A stretch of DNA of 64,000 nucleotides from WHSW01 sp963846165 (GTDB taxonomy: Bacteria; Actinomycetota; Thermoleophilia; Solirubrobacterales; 70-9), in the NCBI GenBank assembly GCA_963846165.1, contig CAWJUU010000001.1, forward strand, positions 1 through 64,000, in the 5' to 3' direction. A program made the translations under genes and the position numbers. Under the pieces are notes generated by a model. The model saw only the letters and a program-made list of their open reading frames with translations. It searched no databases and had not been told where the DNA came from. Below, piece by piece: positions 46,389 through 55,879 of this stretch (its first letter is position 1; every line of letters begins with the position of its first letter).

Positions 46389-47897
46389 ATGAGCTACTAC
46401 GTCACCACCCCGATCTACTACGTGAACGCCGAGCCCCATCTCGGCCACGCGTACACGACGATCGCCGCCGACATCCTCGCGCGGCACATGCGCGAGCGCG
46501 GCGAGGACGTCTTCTTCCTCACCGGAACCGACGAGCACGGAGAGCCGGTTGAGCTTGCGGCCGAGCGTGAGGGGATCCCGCCGAAGGAGCTCGCCGATCG
46601 AAACGCGCCCCGGTTTCAGGAGATGGGGGAGCGAGTCGGGGCCTCGAACGACTTCTTCATTCGCACCTCCGACCCTCGCCACACCGACCGCGTCGCTGAG
46701 GTGATGCAGCGGGTCCACGACAACGGCCACGTCTACGAGGGGACCTACGAGGGCTGGTTCTGCCCGCGCTGTGCCGCCTTCTACACCGAGCGCGAGCTCG
46801 GGCCCGGCAACACCTGCCCGATCCACGAGATCCCGCTCGAGCGCGAGCGCGAGGAGAACTGGTTCTTCCGGCTCTCGGCGTTCGAGGACGACCTCATGCG
46901 CCTCTACGCCGAGCGCCCCGACTTCGTCGTCCCCGACCACCGTCGCAACGAGGCGCTCTCGTTCATCGAGGGTGGGCTCGACGACGTTTCACTTTCACGG
47001 CCGAAGCTGCGCTGGGGGATGAAGCTGCCGTGGGACCCGAGCCAGCGGATGTACGTCTGGTTCGACGCGCTGCTCAACTACTACACCGCGCTCTCGTTCG
47101 CGCGCGAGGGCGAGGACCTGACCGATCGCTACTGGCCGGCGAACCGTCACGTGCTCGGCAAGGACATCCTCAAGTTCCACGCCGTGATCTGGCCGGCGCT
47201 GCTGATCGCCGCTGGGATCGAACCGCCGCGCGGGATGGTGATCCACGGCTTCCTGCTGATGGGCGAGAAGAAGATGTCGAAGTCGCTCGGAAACGTCCTC
47301 GACCCGAACGAGGTCGTCGACCGCTTCGGCTCCGACGCCCTGCGCTTCTACTGCTTCCGCGAGGTCTCCTTCGGCCAGGACGGCAGCGTCTCCGCGGCCG
47401 GCTTCGAGGCTCGGTATGAGAGCGAGCTCGCCAACGACTGGGGCAACCTCGTCAGCCGCACGCTGGCGATGATCGAGCGCTACCGCGACGGCGTAGTGCC
47501 CGAGGCGGACCCGGACCCCGAGCTGGCGACGGGCGACGACGGCCTGGAGGGCTTGGACGGCATCGTCCGCGAGCTGTTCGACCACGCCGAGCTCACTCAT
47601 GCCCTGGAGAAGATCTGGGCCCGCGTGCGCCGCCTGAATCGCTACGTCGAGGAGTCGCGTCCCTGGGACCTGGCGAAGGACGAGTCGCAGGCAGGGCGCC
47701 TCGATCAGGCTCTGTACAGCCTCGCCGAGGGGCTGCGGGTGCTGGCCCTGCTCCTGCACCCGTACATGCCCGAGACCAGCGGCCGGTTGCTCGAGGCGCT
47801 CGCCGAGGGCAACCGCGAGCTCGACGCCTTCGGCGCTCGCGGCGGCGGCCAGACGGTCGAGCGGATCGCGCCGCTGTTCCCGAAGCTGGAGAGTTGA
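46389..47897 (+). CDS. metG: Methionyl-tRNA synthetase
   Basis: The 502-residue class I synthetase has the HIGH-type motif EPHLGHAYT near residue 15 and KMSKS in GEKKMSKSLGN near residue 300. The connective-peptide zinc site carries GWFCPRCAAFY and NTCPIHEIPL, fewer Cys than the four-Cys form. A C-terminal anticodon helical bundle follows. It lacks the C-terminal dimerisation (Trbp111-like) domain, as in many short MetRS. It is required for translation initiation and elongation. Confidence 0.96.
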   Translation: MSYYVTTPIYYVNAEPHLGHAYTTIAADILARHMRERGEDVFFLTGTDEHGEPVELAAEREGIPPKELADRNAPRFQEMGERVGASNDFFIRTSDPRHTDRVAEVMQRVHDNGHVYEGTYEGWFCPRCAAFYTERELGPGNTCPIHEIPLEREREENWFFRLSAFEDDLMRLYAERPDFVVPDHRRNEALSFIEGGLDDVSLSRPKLRWGMKLPWDPSQRMYVWFDALLNYYTALSFAREGEDLTDRYWPANRHVLGKDILKFHAVIWPALLIAAGIEPPRGMVIHGFLLMGEKKMSKSLGNVLDPNEVVDRFGSDALRFYCFREVSFGQDGSVSAAGFEARYESELANDWGNLVSRTLAMIERYRDGVVPEADPDPELATGDDGLEGLDGIVRELFDHAELTHALEKIWARVRRLNRYVEESRPWDLAKDESQAGRLDQALYSLAEGLRVLALLLHPYMPETSGRLLEALAEGNRELDAFGARGGGQTVERIAPLFPKLES

Positions 47898-47939
47898 GCT
47901 GCGCTACGTCCTTCGCACCCTGCTCGGCATGGCCCTGTT

Positions 47940-48716
47940 GTGATCGACACGCACTGCCACCTCGGCCTCTGCGAGCCGCCCGATGCCGAGCTGGTCGCAG
48001 ACGCCGCGCGGGTCGGCGTCCGGCGGATGCTCAGCGTCGGGATCGACGAAGCCGCGAGCGAGGAGGCGATTGCCACGGCCGAGGCCAACGACGCGGTGTT
48101 CGCCGCGGTCGGCCGCCATCCCAACGGGACCGCCGGCTTCGACGATGCCGCCGCGGCGCGGATCGGCGAGCTCGCCGCGCACCCGCGGGTCGCCGCGGTG
48201 GGCGAGACCGGGCTCGATTACTACCGCGACCGTGCCCCGCGCCCCGACCAGCGCCGTGCCTTCCGGGCCCAGATCGAGATCGCGCGCCGGGTGGCCAAGC
48301 CGCTGGTGATCCACGTCCGCGACGGTGGCCGGACGACCGACGGCGAGGCCCTCGCGGAGACGTTCGAGCTCTTGCGGGCCGAGGCCACCGGCGTGACCGT
48401 GGTCCTGCACTGCTTCTCGGCGACCGCGGAACGGGCCGCCGAGGCAGCCGAATGGGGCTGGTACTGCTCCTTTGCCGGCAATCTCACCTATCCGAACGCG
48501 GAGGACCTGCGGGAGGCGGCGCGGGAGGTGCCGGCGGAGCTGCTGCTGGTCGAGACCGACGCCCCGTTCCTCTCACCCCAGCCCGTGCGCGGAAAGCCGA
48601 ACCAGCCCGCCAACGTCGTTGCCACCGCCGAGCACCTGGCCGAGGTGCGCGGCGTCTCCTACCCCGAGCTCGAGGCAACCGTCGAGGCCAACGCCGCCCG
48701 CGTGTTCGGCTGGTGA
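47940..48716 (+). CDS. TatD family metal-dependent hydrolase/DNase
   Basis: The 258-residue TIM-barrel enzyme has metal ligands in IDTHCHLG (residues 2-9), VGETGLDYYRD, VIHVRDGG, VLHCFSA and LVETDAPFLSPQP, the usual TatD order. Family members act as 3'-5' exonucleases or DNA-repair nucleases using two metal ions. A GTG start was chosen 42 bp after metG; TatD genes commonly follow metG and precede rsmA, as here. Confidence 0.93.
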   Translation: MIDTHCHLGLCEPPDAELVADAARVGVRRMLSVGIDEAASEEAIATAEANDAVFAAVGRHPNGTAGFDDAAAARIGELAAHPRVAAVGETGLDYYRDRAPRPDQRRAFRAQIEIARRVAKPLVIHVRDGGRTTDGEALAETFELLRAEATGVTVVLHCFSATAERAAEAAEWGWYCSFAGNLTYPNAEDLREAAREVPAELLLVETDAPFLSPQPVRGKPNQPANVVATAEHLAEVRGVSYPELEATVEANAARVFGW

Positions 48717-48884
48717 TGAGGACCCATCCCCATAGGGATCGCACGCCTGGATGCGGCCGGAGCACGTCGCGGATGCTTCGTCCTCGGGGATACCGCGCAG
48801 CGGTGCTGCGCGGCACCCCTGCGTCCTCGCCCCGCTCGTCCTCCGACCGCCCCAGGCCCGCGCCCCTACGGCGATAGGTCCTTC

Positions 48885-49673
48885 ATGGTCCGTCTCGGGC
48901 AGAACTTCCTCGCCGATACGAACCTGCTCGAGGCGATCGTCCGCGACGCGGCGCCGCAGCCGGAGGACGTCGTGCTCGAGGTCGGCGGCGGCGAGGGGCT
49001 GCTGACGGCCGCGCTCGCGCCGAGGGCGGCGACCGTGCACGTGGTCGAGCTCGACGAGCGACTGCGCCCGGCGCTCGAGGCGGTCGCCGCCGAGCACGGC
49101 AACGTCGAGCTCCACTTCGGCGACGCGCTGCGGCTCGACCTCGCCGCGCTCGACCCGCAGCCGACCCGCATGGTCGCCAACCTGCCGTACTCGATCGCGA
49201 CCCCGCTGATCGTCGAGACGATCTCCGGCCTGCCCGGGATGCGAGCGTGGACGCTGATGGTCCAGCGCGAGATCGCCGACCGGCTGCGGGCGGCTCCGGG
49301 CTCACGTACATACGGTGCACCGAGCGTCCTCGTCCAGCTCGCCTGTGAGGTGCGCCTGCTTCGCGCCGTCGACCGGGCGGTGTTCGTGCCCCGGCCGCGG
49401 GTGGATTCGGCGCTGATCGGGCTGCGGCGGGTCGGGCCCGGTGCCGATCCGGGTCTCGCTCGTCTCGTTCGTGACTGCTTCGCTCACCGGCGCAAGTCGC
49501 TTGCCCGCTCGCTCGAGCATGCGCGGCCTGGGTCGCGGGCGACGGCCCGCGCCGCCCTCGAGCAGCTCGGCCTGCCCGCCGACGCACGCGCCGAGCGGCT
49601 GGCGCCGCAGCACTTCGTCGCGCTTGCGGCGGCGCTCGAGCAGGCCGGGCTCGCCGGCGAGGCGACGCGATGA
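48885..49673 (+). CDS. rsmA: 16S rRNA dimethyladenosine transferase RsmA (KsgA)
   Basis: The 262-residue SAM methyltransferase has GQNFLADTNLL, motif I LEVGGGEGLLTAAL, motif II VHVVELDERL, and the catalytic motif IV MVANLPYSIATPLIVE. FVPRPRVDSALIGL is also present. It dimethylates A1518 and A1519 of 16S rRNA near the end of small-subunit assembly. Its stop overlaps the ispE start (ATGA), a common arrangement in actinobacteria. The upstream 168 bp (48717-48884) show no gene. Confidence 0.95.
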   Translation: MVRLGQNFLADTNLLEAIVRDAAPQPEDVVLEVGGGEGLLTAALAPRAATVHVVELDERLRPALEAVAAEHGNVELHFGDALRLDLAALDPQPTRMVANLPYSIATPLIVETISGLPGMRAWTLMVQREIADRLRAAPGSRTYGAPSVLVQLACEVRLLRAVDRAVFVPRPRVDSALIGLRRVGPGADPGLARLVRDCFAHRRKSLARSLEHARPGSRATARAALEQLGLPADARAERLAPQHFVALAAALEQAGLAGEATR

Positions 49674-50512
49674 TCCTCCGCGCTCCGGCGAAGCTCAACC
49701 TCTGCCTCTATCTCGGCCGCCCGCGACCGGACGGGTTGCACGAGCTGCGCTCGCTGTTCTGCCCGCTGGTGCTCTCGGACCGGATCGAGATCGGCCCTGC
49801 CGAGGGTGACGCCGACGAGGTCGTCTGCGCTGGAGTCGTCGGGCCGAACCTGGTCGGCGTCGCGCTCGAGGCGATCCGGGCGCGCGGCTGGAGCCAGCCC
49901 GCGGTGAGGGTGGAGATCGATAAGCGGATCCCGGTTGCCGCCGGCCTCGGTGGCGGCAGCGCCAACGCGGCGGCGGTGCTGCGGCTCGCGCGCGATCAGC
50001 TCGCCGACCCGGCGACGATCGCCGCCGGCCTCGGCGCCGACGTGCCCTCACAGATCGACCCCCGCTTCGCGCTCGTCTCGGGTGCCGGCGAGGTGGTCGA
50101 GCCGCTGCCCGACCCCGGCGAGTTCGCGGTCGTGATGATCCCTGACGACTCCGGGCTCGATACCGGCGCCGTCTATGCCGAGGCGGACTCGCTCGGTCTC
50201 GGCCGCGATTCGTCCGAGCTCGATCAGCTCGCCGCCAAGCTGCGCGCGGCGGCCGGGGCCGGGGCGTCGCCGCTCGAGTACGCGGACCTGCTCGTCAACG
50301 ACCTCGAGCAGGCCGCGATCTCCTTGCGGCCGCCGATCGCCGAGGCGCTCGCGGCGCTGGAGGAGGTGGGCGCCGCCCGGGCGCTGGTCACCGGCTCGGG
50401 CCCGACGGCCGTCGGGATCTTCGCCGACATCGTCGCCGCCGACGCCGCGATCGCGGCGCTCCCGCCCCGGTACGCGAACGCGATCGTGTCCGCGCCGCAG
50501 CGTCTCGCATAA
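49670..50512 (+). CDS. ispE: 4-diphosphocytidyl-2-C-methyl-D-erythritol kinase
   Basis: The 280-residue GHMP kinase of the non-mevalonate isoprenoid pathway phosphorylates CDP-ME at the 2-hydroxyl. Motifs are APAKLNLCLYLGRPRPDG, PVAAGLGGGSANAAAVLRLA (ATP-binding glycine-rich loop near residues 88-107), the ADVPSQIDPRFALVSGAGE segment, and C-terminal VTGSGPTAVGIFAD. It overlaps rsmA by 4 bases. Confidence 0.94.
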   Translation: MILRAPAKLNLCLYLGRPRPDGLHELRSLFCPLVLSDRIEIGPAEGDADEVVCAGVVGPNLVGVALEAIRARGWSQPAVRVEIDKRIPVAAGLGGGSANAAAVLRLARDQLADPATIAAGLGADVPSQIDPRFALVSGAGEVVEPLPDPGEFAVVMIPDDSGLDTGAVYAEADSLGLGRDSSELDQLAAKLRAAAGAGASPLEYADLLVNDLEQAAISLRPPIAEALAALEEVGAARALVTGSGPTAVGIFADIVAADAAIAALPPRYANAIVSAPQRLA

Positions 50513-50523
50513 TCCCTGCGGGT

Positions 50524-52011
50524 TTGAAGCTGTCCGCCGAGAAGCGCGACCGCTGGCGTCTGGTGCTGATCGGCGGCCTGATCGTCGGCGGCTTCATCGC
50601 CTTCCAGCGTCTGGCCCCCAACCTAGACGTCGAGGGCTTCCTCCAGGACCTCGCCGAGTCCCTCGGCGACCTCACCTACGCGCTCGTCGGCCTACTCGCC
50701 TTCCTCGAGACCGGCGCCTTCGTCGGGCTCGTGTTCCCGGGCGAGACCGCGGTCATCCTCGGCGGAGCTCTCGCCGGCCAGGGCGAGACCGAGATCGTGC
50801 TGATGATCGCCGTGGTCTGGTTCTGCGCCTGGGCGGGCGACTCGGTCAGCTTCCTGATCGGCACTCGCCTCGGGCGCGACTTCGTCCTTCGTCACGGCCC
50901 GAAGGTGCGGATCACGCCGGAGCGCTTCGCCCAAGTCGAGGACTACTTCCAGCGCCACGGCGGCAAGACGATCCTGATCGGGCGCTTCATCGGCCTGGTC
51001 CGGGCGCTGGCGCCGTTCATCGCCGGCAGCTCGGGGATGCCATACCGGGCGTTCCTTCCCTACAGCGTCCTCGGCACCGGCCTCTGGTCGGCGACCTTCT
51101 GCCTGCTCGGCTACTTCGTCTCCGAGAGGATCAACGAGGCGACCGACGCCGCCGGCAAGGGCACCTTCGTCTTCGGCGCGGTCGTCGTGACGATCGTCGT
51201 GATCATGATCGCGGTCCGGTTCATGCGCGTGCCCGAGAACCGGCGGCGGCTCGCCGAGCGGCTGGAGGCAAACCGCTTCACCCGGCCCCTTGTGCTGCTC
51301 GGGCGACGGGTCAAGCCGCAGGCGCGATTCCTCTGGCATCGCGTGACTCCGGGAGGCCTGGGGCTCGAGTTCACGACCCTGATGGCGGCGCTCTCGGTGG
51401 CGCTGTTCGTGCTCGTCGGCTACGCGGTGCTGCTCACCGGCGACCCGGCTCCGACGCCCGGCGACGCCGAGGCCGCGGACATCGTCGCCAACATCCAGGC
51501 GCCCTGGCTCACCGATCTGGCCAAGGTGATCACCGCGCTCGGCACTGGCTGGGTGACGACGGGCGTCGCGCTCGTCGCCGGCGCCATGCTCGCGGTACGC
51601 CGGCGGTTCGCCGAAATGGGCGTGCTGATCGCGGCGGTCGTGATCTGCCACATCGCGGTCCCGGCGATCAAGGAGGCGGTCGACCGCCCGCGCCCGGTCG
51701 GCGGGCTAGTCGACGCCGGCGGCAGCGCGTATCCGAGCGGGCACGCCGCGTACTCGGTGATCTACACCTGGCTCGCGCTGACGATCACGGTCAGGGTCCG
51801 GCCGGGCATCACGCATGCCTCGGCGCTGATGGCGACCGGGGTCGCGCTCACCGTGGCCGTCGGCCTCAGCCGCGTCTACCTCGACGTGCATTACTTCAGC
51901 GACGTCGCCGGCGGCTGGGCACTGGGCGTGTCCGCGTTCGCCGGCTGTGCCGCTGTCGCGATGGTGATCACGCACTTCCGGCAGAATCAGCGGCGCAGGA
52001 CGGACGAGTGA
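50524..52011 (+). CDS. DedA family membrane protein fused to a PAP2 phosphatase domain
   Basis: The 495-residue multi-span protein has two domains. Residues about 1-235 are a DedA/SNARE-associated domain (FLETGAFVGLVFPGETAVIL, GRFIGLVRALAPFIAGSSGM). Residues about 290-480 are a PAP2 domain with KEAVDRPRP (K-x5-RP), YPSGHAAYS and SRVYLDVHYFSDV, the three phosphatase motifs. DedA proteins move undecaprenyl phosphate or phospholipids across the membrane and PAP2 enzymes dephosphorylate undecaprenyl pyrophosphate. A fused carrier-recycling function is therefore plausible. The TTG start follows ispE by 11 bp. Confidence 0.9.
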   Translation: MKLSAEKRDRWRLVLIGGLIVGGFIAFQRLAPNLDVEGFLQDLAESLGDLTYALVGLLAFLETGAFVGLVFPGETAVILGGALAGQGETEIVLMIAVVWFCAWAGDSVSFLIGTRLGRDFVLRHGPKVRITPERFAQVEDYFQRHGGKTILIGRFIGLVRALAPFIAGSSGMPYRAFLPYSVLGTGLWSATFCLLGYFVSERINEATDAAGKGTFVFGAVVVTIVVIMIAVRFMRVPENRRRLAERLEANRFTRPLVLLGRRVKPQARFLWHRVTPGGLGLEFTTLMAALSVALFVLVGYAVLLTGDPAPTPGDAEAADIVANIQAPWLTDLAKVITALGTGWVTTGVALVAGAMLAVRRRFAEMGVLIAAVVICHIAVPAIKEAVDRPRPVGGLVDAGGSAYPSGHAAYSVIYTWLALTITVRVRPGITHASALMATGVALTVAVGLSRVYLDVHYFSDVAGGWALGVSAFAGCAAVAMVITHFRQNQRRRTDE

Positions 52012-52256
52012 CATCGGTTGTGGCAAAGATCGGCACCGAGTACCTGCTCTTCGGCGGCGCGGGCCTGATCAGCCTGCTCGCGTTCACGATCCTGATCCTG
52101 GTCCCGGCCGTCGGCTCGTTCGGCCGCACTTGGGAGAAGGCGACGGCCGTCCTCGTCTCGCTCTTAGTCCTCGTCGCGCTGCTCGCCATGGGCGTCGCCG
52201 TCGGGGTCGCGATCGTCTACTACTGGGACGACATCGTCGGTCTGTTTGGTGGCTAA
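52008..52256 (+). CDS. Small two-helix membrane protein
   Basis: The 82-residue protein starts at a GTG overlapping the DedA-PAP2 stop (GTGA). Two hydrophobic helices (LLFGGAGLISLLAFTILILV and VLVSLLVLVALLAMGVAVGV) flank a short positive loop (FGRTWEKA), and it ends in WDDIVGLFGG. Function unknown; coupling suggests a partner role for the upstream fusion protein. Confidence 0.65.
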   Translation: MTSVVAKIGTEYLLFGGAGLISLLAFTILILVPAVGSFGRTWEKATAVLVSLLVLVALLAMGVAVGVAIVYYWDDIVGLFGG

Positions 52257-52268
52257 CGCCGCTCCGCT

Positions 52269-53858
52269 CTACTTCTTTGGCTTCTGCTTCAGCTTCAGCT
52301 TCTTCGAGTCCTCGACCGGCTCGAGGTCGGTGCGGGTGTAGGTGACCGAGGCCTTGAACTTCGCCTTGCCCTTGCGCTTGAGCTTCTTGCGCGCCTTGCC
52401 CTTGGGCTTGATCAGGAGCTTGACCGTGTTCGCCGCACGCGCGTGGGCGCGGGCGGCCGAGGCGCGGGCGTTGCGGTTGATCGTCTTTAGCCCCTTGCCC
52501 TCGAGATGGAGCTCGCCCTCGCCGGGGACCTTGACCGCGAGCGTCGCCTTGCCCTTCTTCGCGTTCTTCTTCAGCTTGCCGAAGTCAAACGTGGTGTCGA
52601 AGGAGGACTCGGCATCGGCGGCGTAGCCATCGACCGCCGACTGCGGGTAGCCCTGGGTGTAGGTGAGCGCGATCACCTCCGTGGCGCCCGGCGGGATCGA
52701 GCGCGTGTAGCCGAGGAAGACGCTGCTGGCGCCGCTGAAGTGAATCGACTGCGGCGGCTCGTACCAGGTCAGCGAGCCGCATGGGTCGTCGAGGCTGGGG
52801 CAGGTCGAGCCCGGAGCGTTGGCGGCGAAGAAGCTCGCCGGCCCGGTCTGTGGTGGCGTGATCGTGTCGTCGGTCGTGTGCGCCGAGTAGGCGCTCTCGC
52901 CGGGGAAGCGCCAGCCGGGCGAGCCGTCGTCGGTCGTCACCCCGTAGAAGACCTCGAGCTGCTTCGTCGACTTGGTCGTGTTTACCCAGTGGTGGTTGAC
53001 GGTCAGCGCGTGGCCGCCGATCCCTCCGGTCTGCTTCTGCTCCACCTTGATCCCCGAGTCCGCGTAGCTCGTGCAGGTGGCCTCGTCGGGAACGCAGAGC
53101 ACCGCCGGCTCGGTGTCGGAGTTGCGCATCCGGCCGTTCGCCGGGTCGATGCCCTGGGTCAGCTTCTCGATCCCGCGGAACCCGGCAAAGTCCTCGTCGG
53201 CGTTGGCGGGCAGGTAGGCGTTGTGGGAGTCGATCCGCAGCGAGGGCTCGGTCGGCGCCTCTCCCTGCTCGAGGAACGAACAGGACCACAGGGGACTGGC
53301 GTAGCGGAGGCTCGCCGGGTCGATCGGGAAGCTGTCGTAGACGAAGCAGTTACCGGCGGACTCCGCGGACCAGTAGCCCCCGGGCGTCGCCGTCTGCTGG
53401 TAGTAGTCCTGGATCAGCCCCTCGTTCGGCCCGCCGCTGACCACGGACAGCTCGTGCCCGGCGTTGCCGACCACCGGCCCCCGGAAGGTGTTGATGTCGA
53501 ACGGCAGTGTGTCGGCCGAGTCGACGGCGATCAGCCGGCAGATGAAGTAGCTGAAGTCGTTCAGGTCGATCGTGGCGCCGAACCCGCCACCGGCGGCGAC
53601 CGGCACGTCGTTGGCCAGCGGCGTGGCGCCGTCCGCAGCCGCGTTGCCGTTGTCGATCGCGCAGAAGATGTCGACGGCGCCCGTGCCGGCCGCGGTGCCG
53701 CTGACCGTGAGCGGCTGCGAGGCTGCGTCGAGGTCGGGGTCGAGGAAGGTCGGGTCGGTGGGCGTCGTCACCTGACTCGACGTGATCACCGCCCCCGCCG
53801 GCGAGACGAGGATCGCGAACGCCGCGATCGTGGCCACCAAGACGACTTCCCTGCGCAT
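52269..53858 (-). CDS. Large secreted protein of unknown function
   Basis: About 529 residues. The ATG at 53858 lies 3 bases after GGAGGGG and is preferred over 53870. The signal peptide is REVVLVATIAAFAILVSPAGA. The mature part is beta-rich with several cysteine pairs (FLEQGEAP, AVLCVPDEATCTSYADSG, STCPSLDDPCGSLTWYEPP) and a Lys/Arg-rich C-terminal stretch (KPKGKARKKLKRKGKAKFKA). It resembles secreted beta-propeller or adhesin-like proteins of Solirubrobacterales. The basic tail may bind polyanions such as teichoic acid or DNA. Confidence 0.6.
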   Translation of the reverse strand: MRREVVLVATIAAFAILVSPAGAVITSSQVTTPTDPTFLDPDLDAASQPLTVSGTAAGTGAVDIFCAIDNGNAAADGATPLANDVPVAAGGGFGATIDLNDFSYFICRLIAVDSADTLPFDINTFRGPVVGNAGHELSVVSGGPNEGLIQDYYQQTATPGGYWSAESAGNCFVYDSFPIDPASLRYASPLWSCSFLEQGEAPTEPSLRIDSHNAYLPANADEDFAGFRGIEKLTQGIDPANGRMRNSDTEPAVLCVPDEATCTSYADSGIKVEQKQTGGIGGHALTVNHHWVNTTKSTKQLEVFYGVTTDDGSPGWRFPGESAYSAHTTDDTITPPQTGPASFFAANAPGSTCPSLDDPCGSLTWYEPPQSIHFSGASSVFLGYTRSIPPGATEVIALTYTQGYPQSAVDGYAADAESSFDTTFDFGKLKKNAKKGKATLAVKVPGEGELHLEGKGLKTINRNARASAARAHARAANTVKLLIKPKGKARKKLKRKGKAKFKASVTYTRTDLEPVEDSKKLKLKQKPKK

Positions 53859-53943
53859 CTTCCCCTCCATCGGTGTGGGCCTGCCTGCGGCGCCGATCCT
53901 ATACCTGCGGCGGGCGTACTCGCGCGCTACTTAGAATCCGCCC

Positions 53944-55191
53944 GTGAGCTCGAAGTCGGCCGCGGGGAAAACCGCTGCAAACAGGGATGATCCGGCGACG
54001 CTCGACGCGCTCTCCGAGGCGATCGAGTCGGGCGCCGGACTGCCCGCCGTCGCGCGTGCCGCGGGCGCCGCGCTTGGCGGCAGCGTCGCGCTGATCGACC
54101 GCTCGAGCGCCGTGCTCGCGGTTGCTGCCACCTCGTCGGCGGAGGAGTCGAAGCTGCTCGCCGGCGAGGGGGACGTGGCGACGCTCGAGCTGCGGGTCGC
54201 CGACGCGGTCGTCGGCGAGCTTCGCTATCGCGCCCGGGGCGGAGAGCCCTCGGCGACGCTGACCCGGATGGTCTCGACCCTGCTCGCGCTCGAGCTCGAG
54301 CGCTCGCGGGCGCCCGAGTGGGCGAGCGACGAGGCCGCGGGCGAGTTCGTGCGCGCGGTGCTCGCACGCAGGGTGACCGATCGCGGCGACATCATCGCTC
54401 GCGCCTCCGAGCTCGCGGCCGACGTCGAAGCGGGGGCGGGCGTAATCGTCGGTCGTGCCGCTCCGCGCGCCGCGCAGACGGGCGACTGGCGCGCACGGGT
54501 GCTCGTCGTCTCGCTGCGCGCCTTGCGCGCCGCCAGCGCGGGCGCGATCGCCGAGCTCGGTGAGGACGGCGAGCGCGCGGACGTGAGCGCGATCGTCCCC
54601 GGCGCCGAGCCGGAGCAGCTGGCGCGCGCCGCGCAGGCGCTGGCCCGCGAGCTGGCGGCGTCGTTGCCGGGCTTCCACCTCACCGTCGGCCACAGCCGCT
54701 GGGTCGGCGATCCGGTCGATCTGTACCGCGCCGGCCAGGAGGCGCTGCTGGCGGCCAACGTCGCCGAGGCGGAGGGGTTGGAGCTGCTCTCATTCGAGGA
54801 CACCGGCTCCTATCGGCTGCTGTTGCCGGCGATGAGCGACGACGCGGGCGAGCTCGAGCGCTTCTACGAGGAGACGGTGGCGCCGCTGTCGGCCTACGAC
54901 GACCAGTACGAGACCGAGCTCGTGACCACGATCGAGGCGTACCTCGAAAACGACGGCAACGTCACCCCGACCGCCGCGCAGCTGTTCACCCACCGGCACA
55001 CGGTTCGCTACCGGCTCGAACGGGTGAAGGAGCTCTGCGGCCACGACATCACCTCGACCGAGGGCCGCGAGAAGCTCGGCCTCGGCCTCAAGGCGATGCG
55101 GGTGCTCGGCATCGCGCCGCCCCGCGGCCCAGCGCTGGAGCCGGGCACCGAGGCGGGCCGGGCGAAGGTCAGGCGCAAGACCGAGGACTAG
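53944..55191 (+). CDS. PucR/CdaR family transcriptional regulator
   Basis: The 415-residue protein has a GAF-like middle region and the C-terminal PucR helix-turn-helix. VTTIEAYLENDGNVTPTAAQ followed by LFTHRHTVRYRLERV is the typical conserved ending of this family. Members respond to small metabolites (purines, glycerate, others) and often control adjacent catabolic genes. None is obvious here, so the effector is unknown. The gene is divergent from the large secreted protein with 85 bp between starts. Confidence 0.85.
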   Translation: MSSKSAAGKTAANRDDPATLDALSEAIESGAGLPAVARAAGAALGGSVALIDRSSAVLAVAATSSAEESKLLAGEGDVATLELRVADAVVGELRYRARGGEPSATLTRMVSTLLALELERSRAPEWASDEAAGEFVRAVLARRVTDRGDIIARASELAADVEAGAGVIVGRAAPRAAQTGDWRARVLVVSLRALRAASAGAIAELGEDGERADVSAIVPGAEPEQLARAAQALARELAASLPGFHLTVGHSRWVGDPVDLYRAGQEALLAANVAEAEGLELLSFEDTGSYRLLLPAMSDDAGELERFYEETVAPLSAYDDQYETELVTTIEAYLENDGNVTPTAAQLFTHRHTVRYRLERVKELCGHDITSTEGREKLGLGLKAMRVLGIAPPRGPALEPGTEAGRAKVRRKTED

Positions 55192-55201
55192 ATGGCCGAT
55201 C

Positions 55202-55229
55202 CCGAATCCCCGCGCACGCGCGGATTCGG
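55202..55229. terminator. Hairpin between convergent genes, possible bidirectional terminator
   Basis: CCGAATCC at 55202-55209 pairs with GGATTCGG at 55222-55229 around a 12-base loop, between the PucR gene and the convergent SRPBCC gene. It could end transcription of both. No T-run is adjacent. Confidence 0.5.
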
Positions 55230-55239
55230 CATCAACCAT

Positions 55240-55723
55240 CTAGGGGCTGTCGCCCTCGGCGCTCGCGCGCGAGCGCGCGTAGGGCTCGAGCCCCTCGATC
55301 GCGCGCTTGACCGACCAGTTGTGGTTCCAGCGAAAGACGGGACGCAGCACCGGGGTCAGGTAGCGCAGCAGCGCGCGGTCGGCGTAGACACGCCAGTCGA
55401 AGCGGATGTGGACCCGCCCGTCCTCGCGCTCGGTCAGCGTCCAGACCCCGCGGCCGCTGAGGTCGCCGACCACCTCGACCTCGAACTCGTCCGGCGGCTC
55501 ATAGCGGACGATCTCCGACCGCGTCTTCAGGTGGTACGGCAACTTGGCCTTTGAATTCCTGGTGCGAGACCCGCCCGACCTCGGGCGGACCATCGGTCTC
55601 GACGGCGATGTAGACCGGCTTCCACCATTGCGGATACGTGCCCGCATCCGCCAGCGCCTCGAACACAGCCTCCCGAGGCGCATCCACATCCCATTCGTCG
55701 AGGAACTCGTACTCCGAGGCCAC
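55240..55723 (-). CDS. SRPBCC (polyketide cyclase/START-like) protein, one frameshift
   Basis: Residues 1-74 (ATG at 55723: EYEFLDEWDVDAPREAVFEA, YPQWWKPVYIAVETDG) and the rest (LPYHLKTRSEIVRYEPPDEF, GRGVWTLTEREDGRVHIRFD) fit the SRPBCC fold in order. They lie in different frames, with a break near 55545. Single-domain members bind hydrophobic ligands such as polyketides or lipids; the ligand is unknown. Low-complexity ends suggest a cytoplasmic protein. Confidence 0.75.
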
Positions 55724-55748
55724 CGACTGATCCTATCCGCGGCTGGAG

Positions 55749-55823
55749 CTCCGGGGGAAGGACTTGAACCCACCTCCTCGGGGTCCAAAACCCCGCGTGC
55801 TCAGCCAGTTACACCACCCCGGA
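55749..55823 (-). tRNA. tRNA-Gln (anticodon TTG)
   Basis: On the minus strand the 75 bases fold as a tRNA. The acceptor is TCCGGGG with CCCCGGA plus discriminator G, the anticodon stem CGGGG with CCCCG around loop TTTTGGA (anticodon TTG, reads CAA), and the T-loop TTCAAGT. The T-stem has one T-T mismatch and one G-T pair. The acceptor and anticodon identity fit actinobacterial tRNA-Gln. Confidence 0.88.
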
Positions 55824-55879
55824 TCGGCTCTTGAAACGGCGAGTCTAGAGCGAAGTCCGTCCGAAGGAAGCACGAACAT

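Noticed and set aside
50175..52256. 693-codon plus-strand frame over ispE and DedA-PAP2
   Set aside because: Arg/Pro-rich shadow frame; only its last 82 codons are a real small gene.
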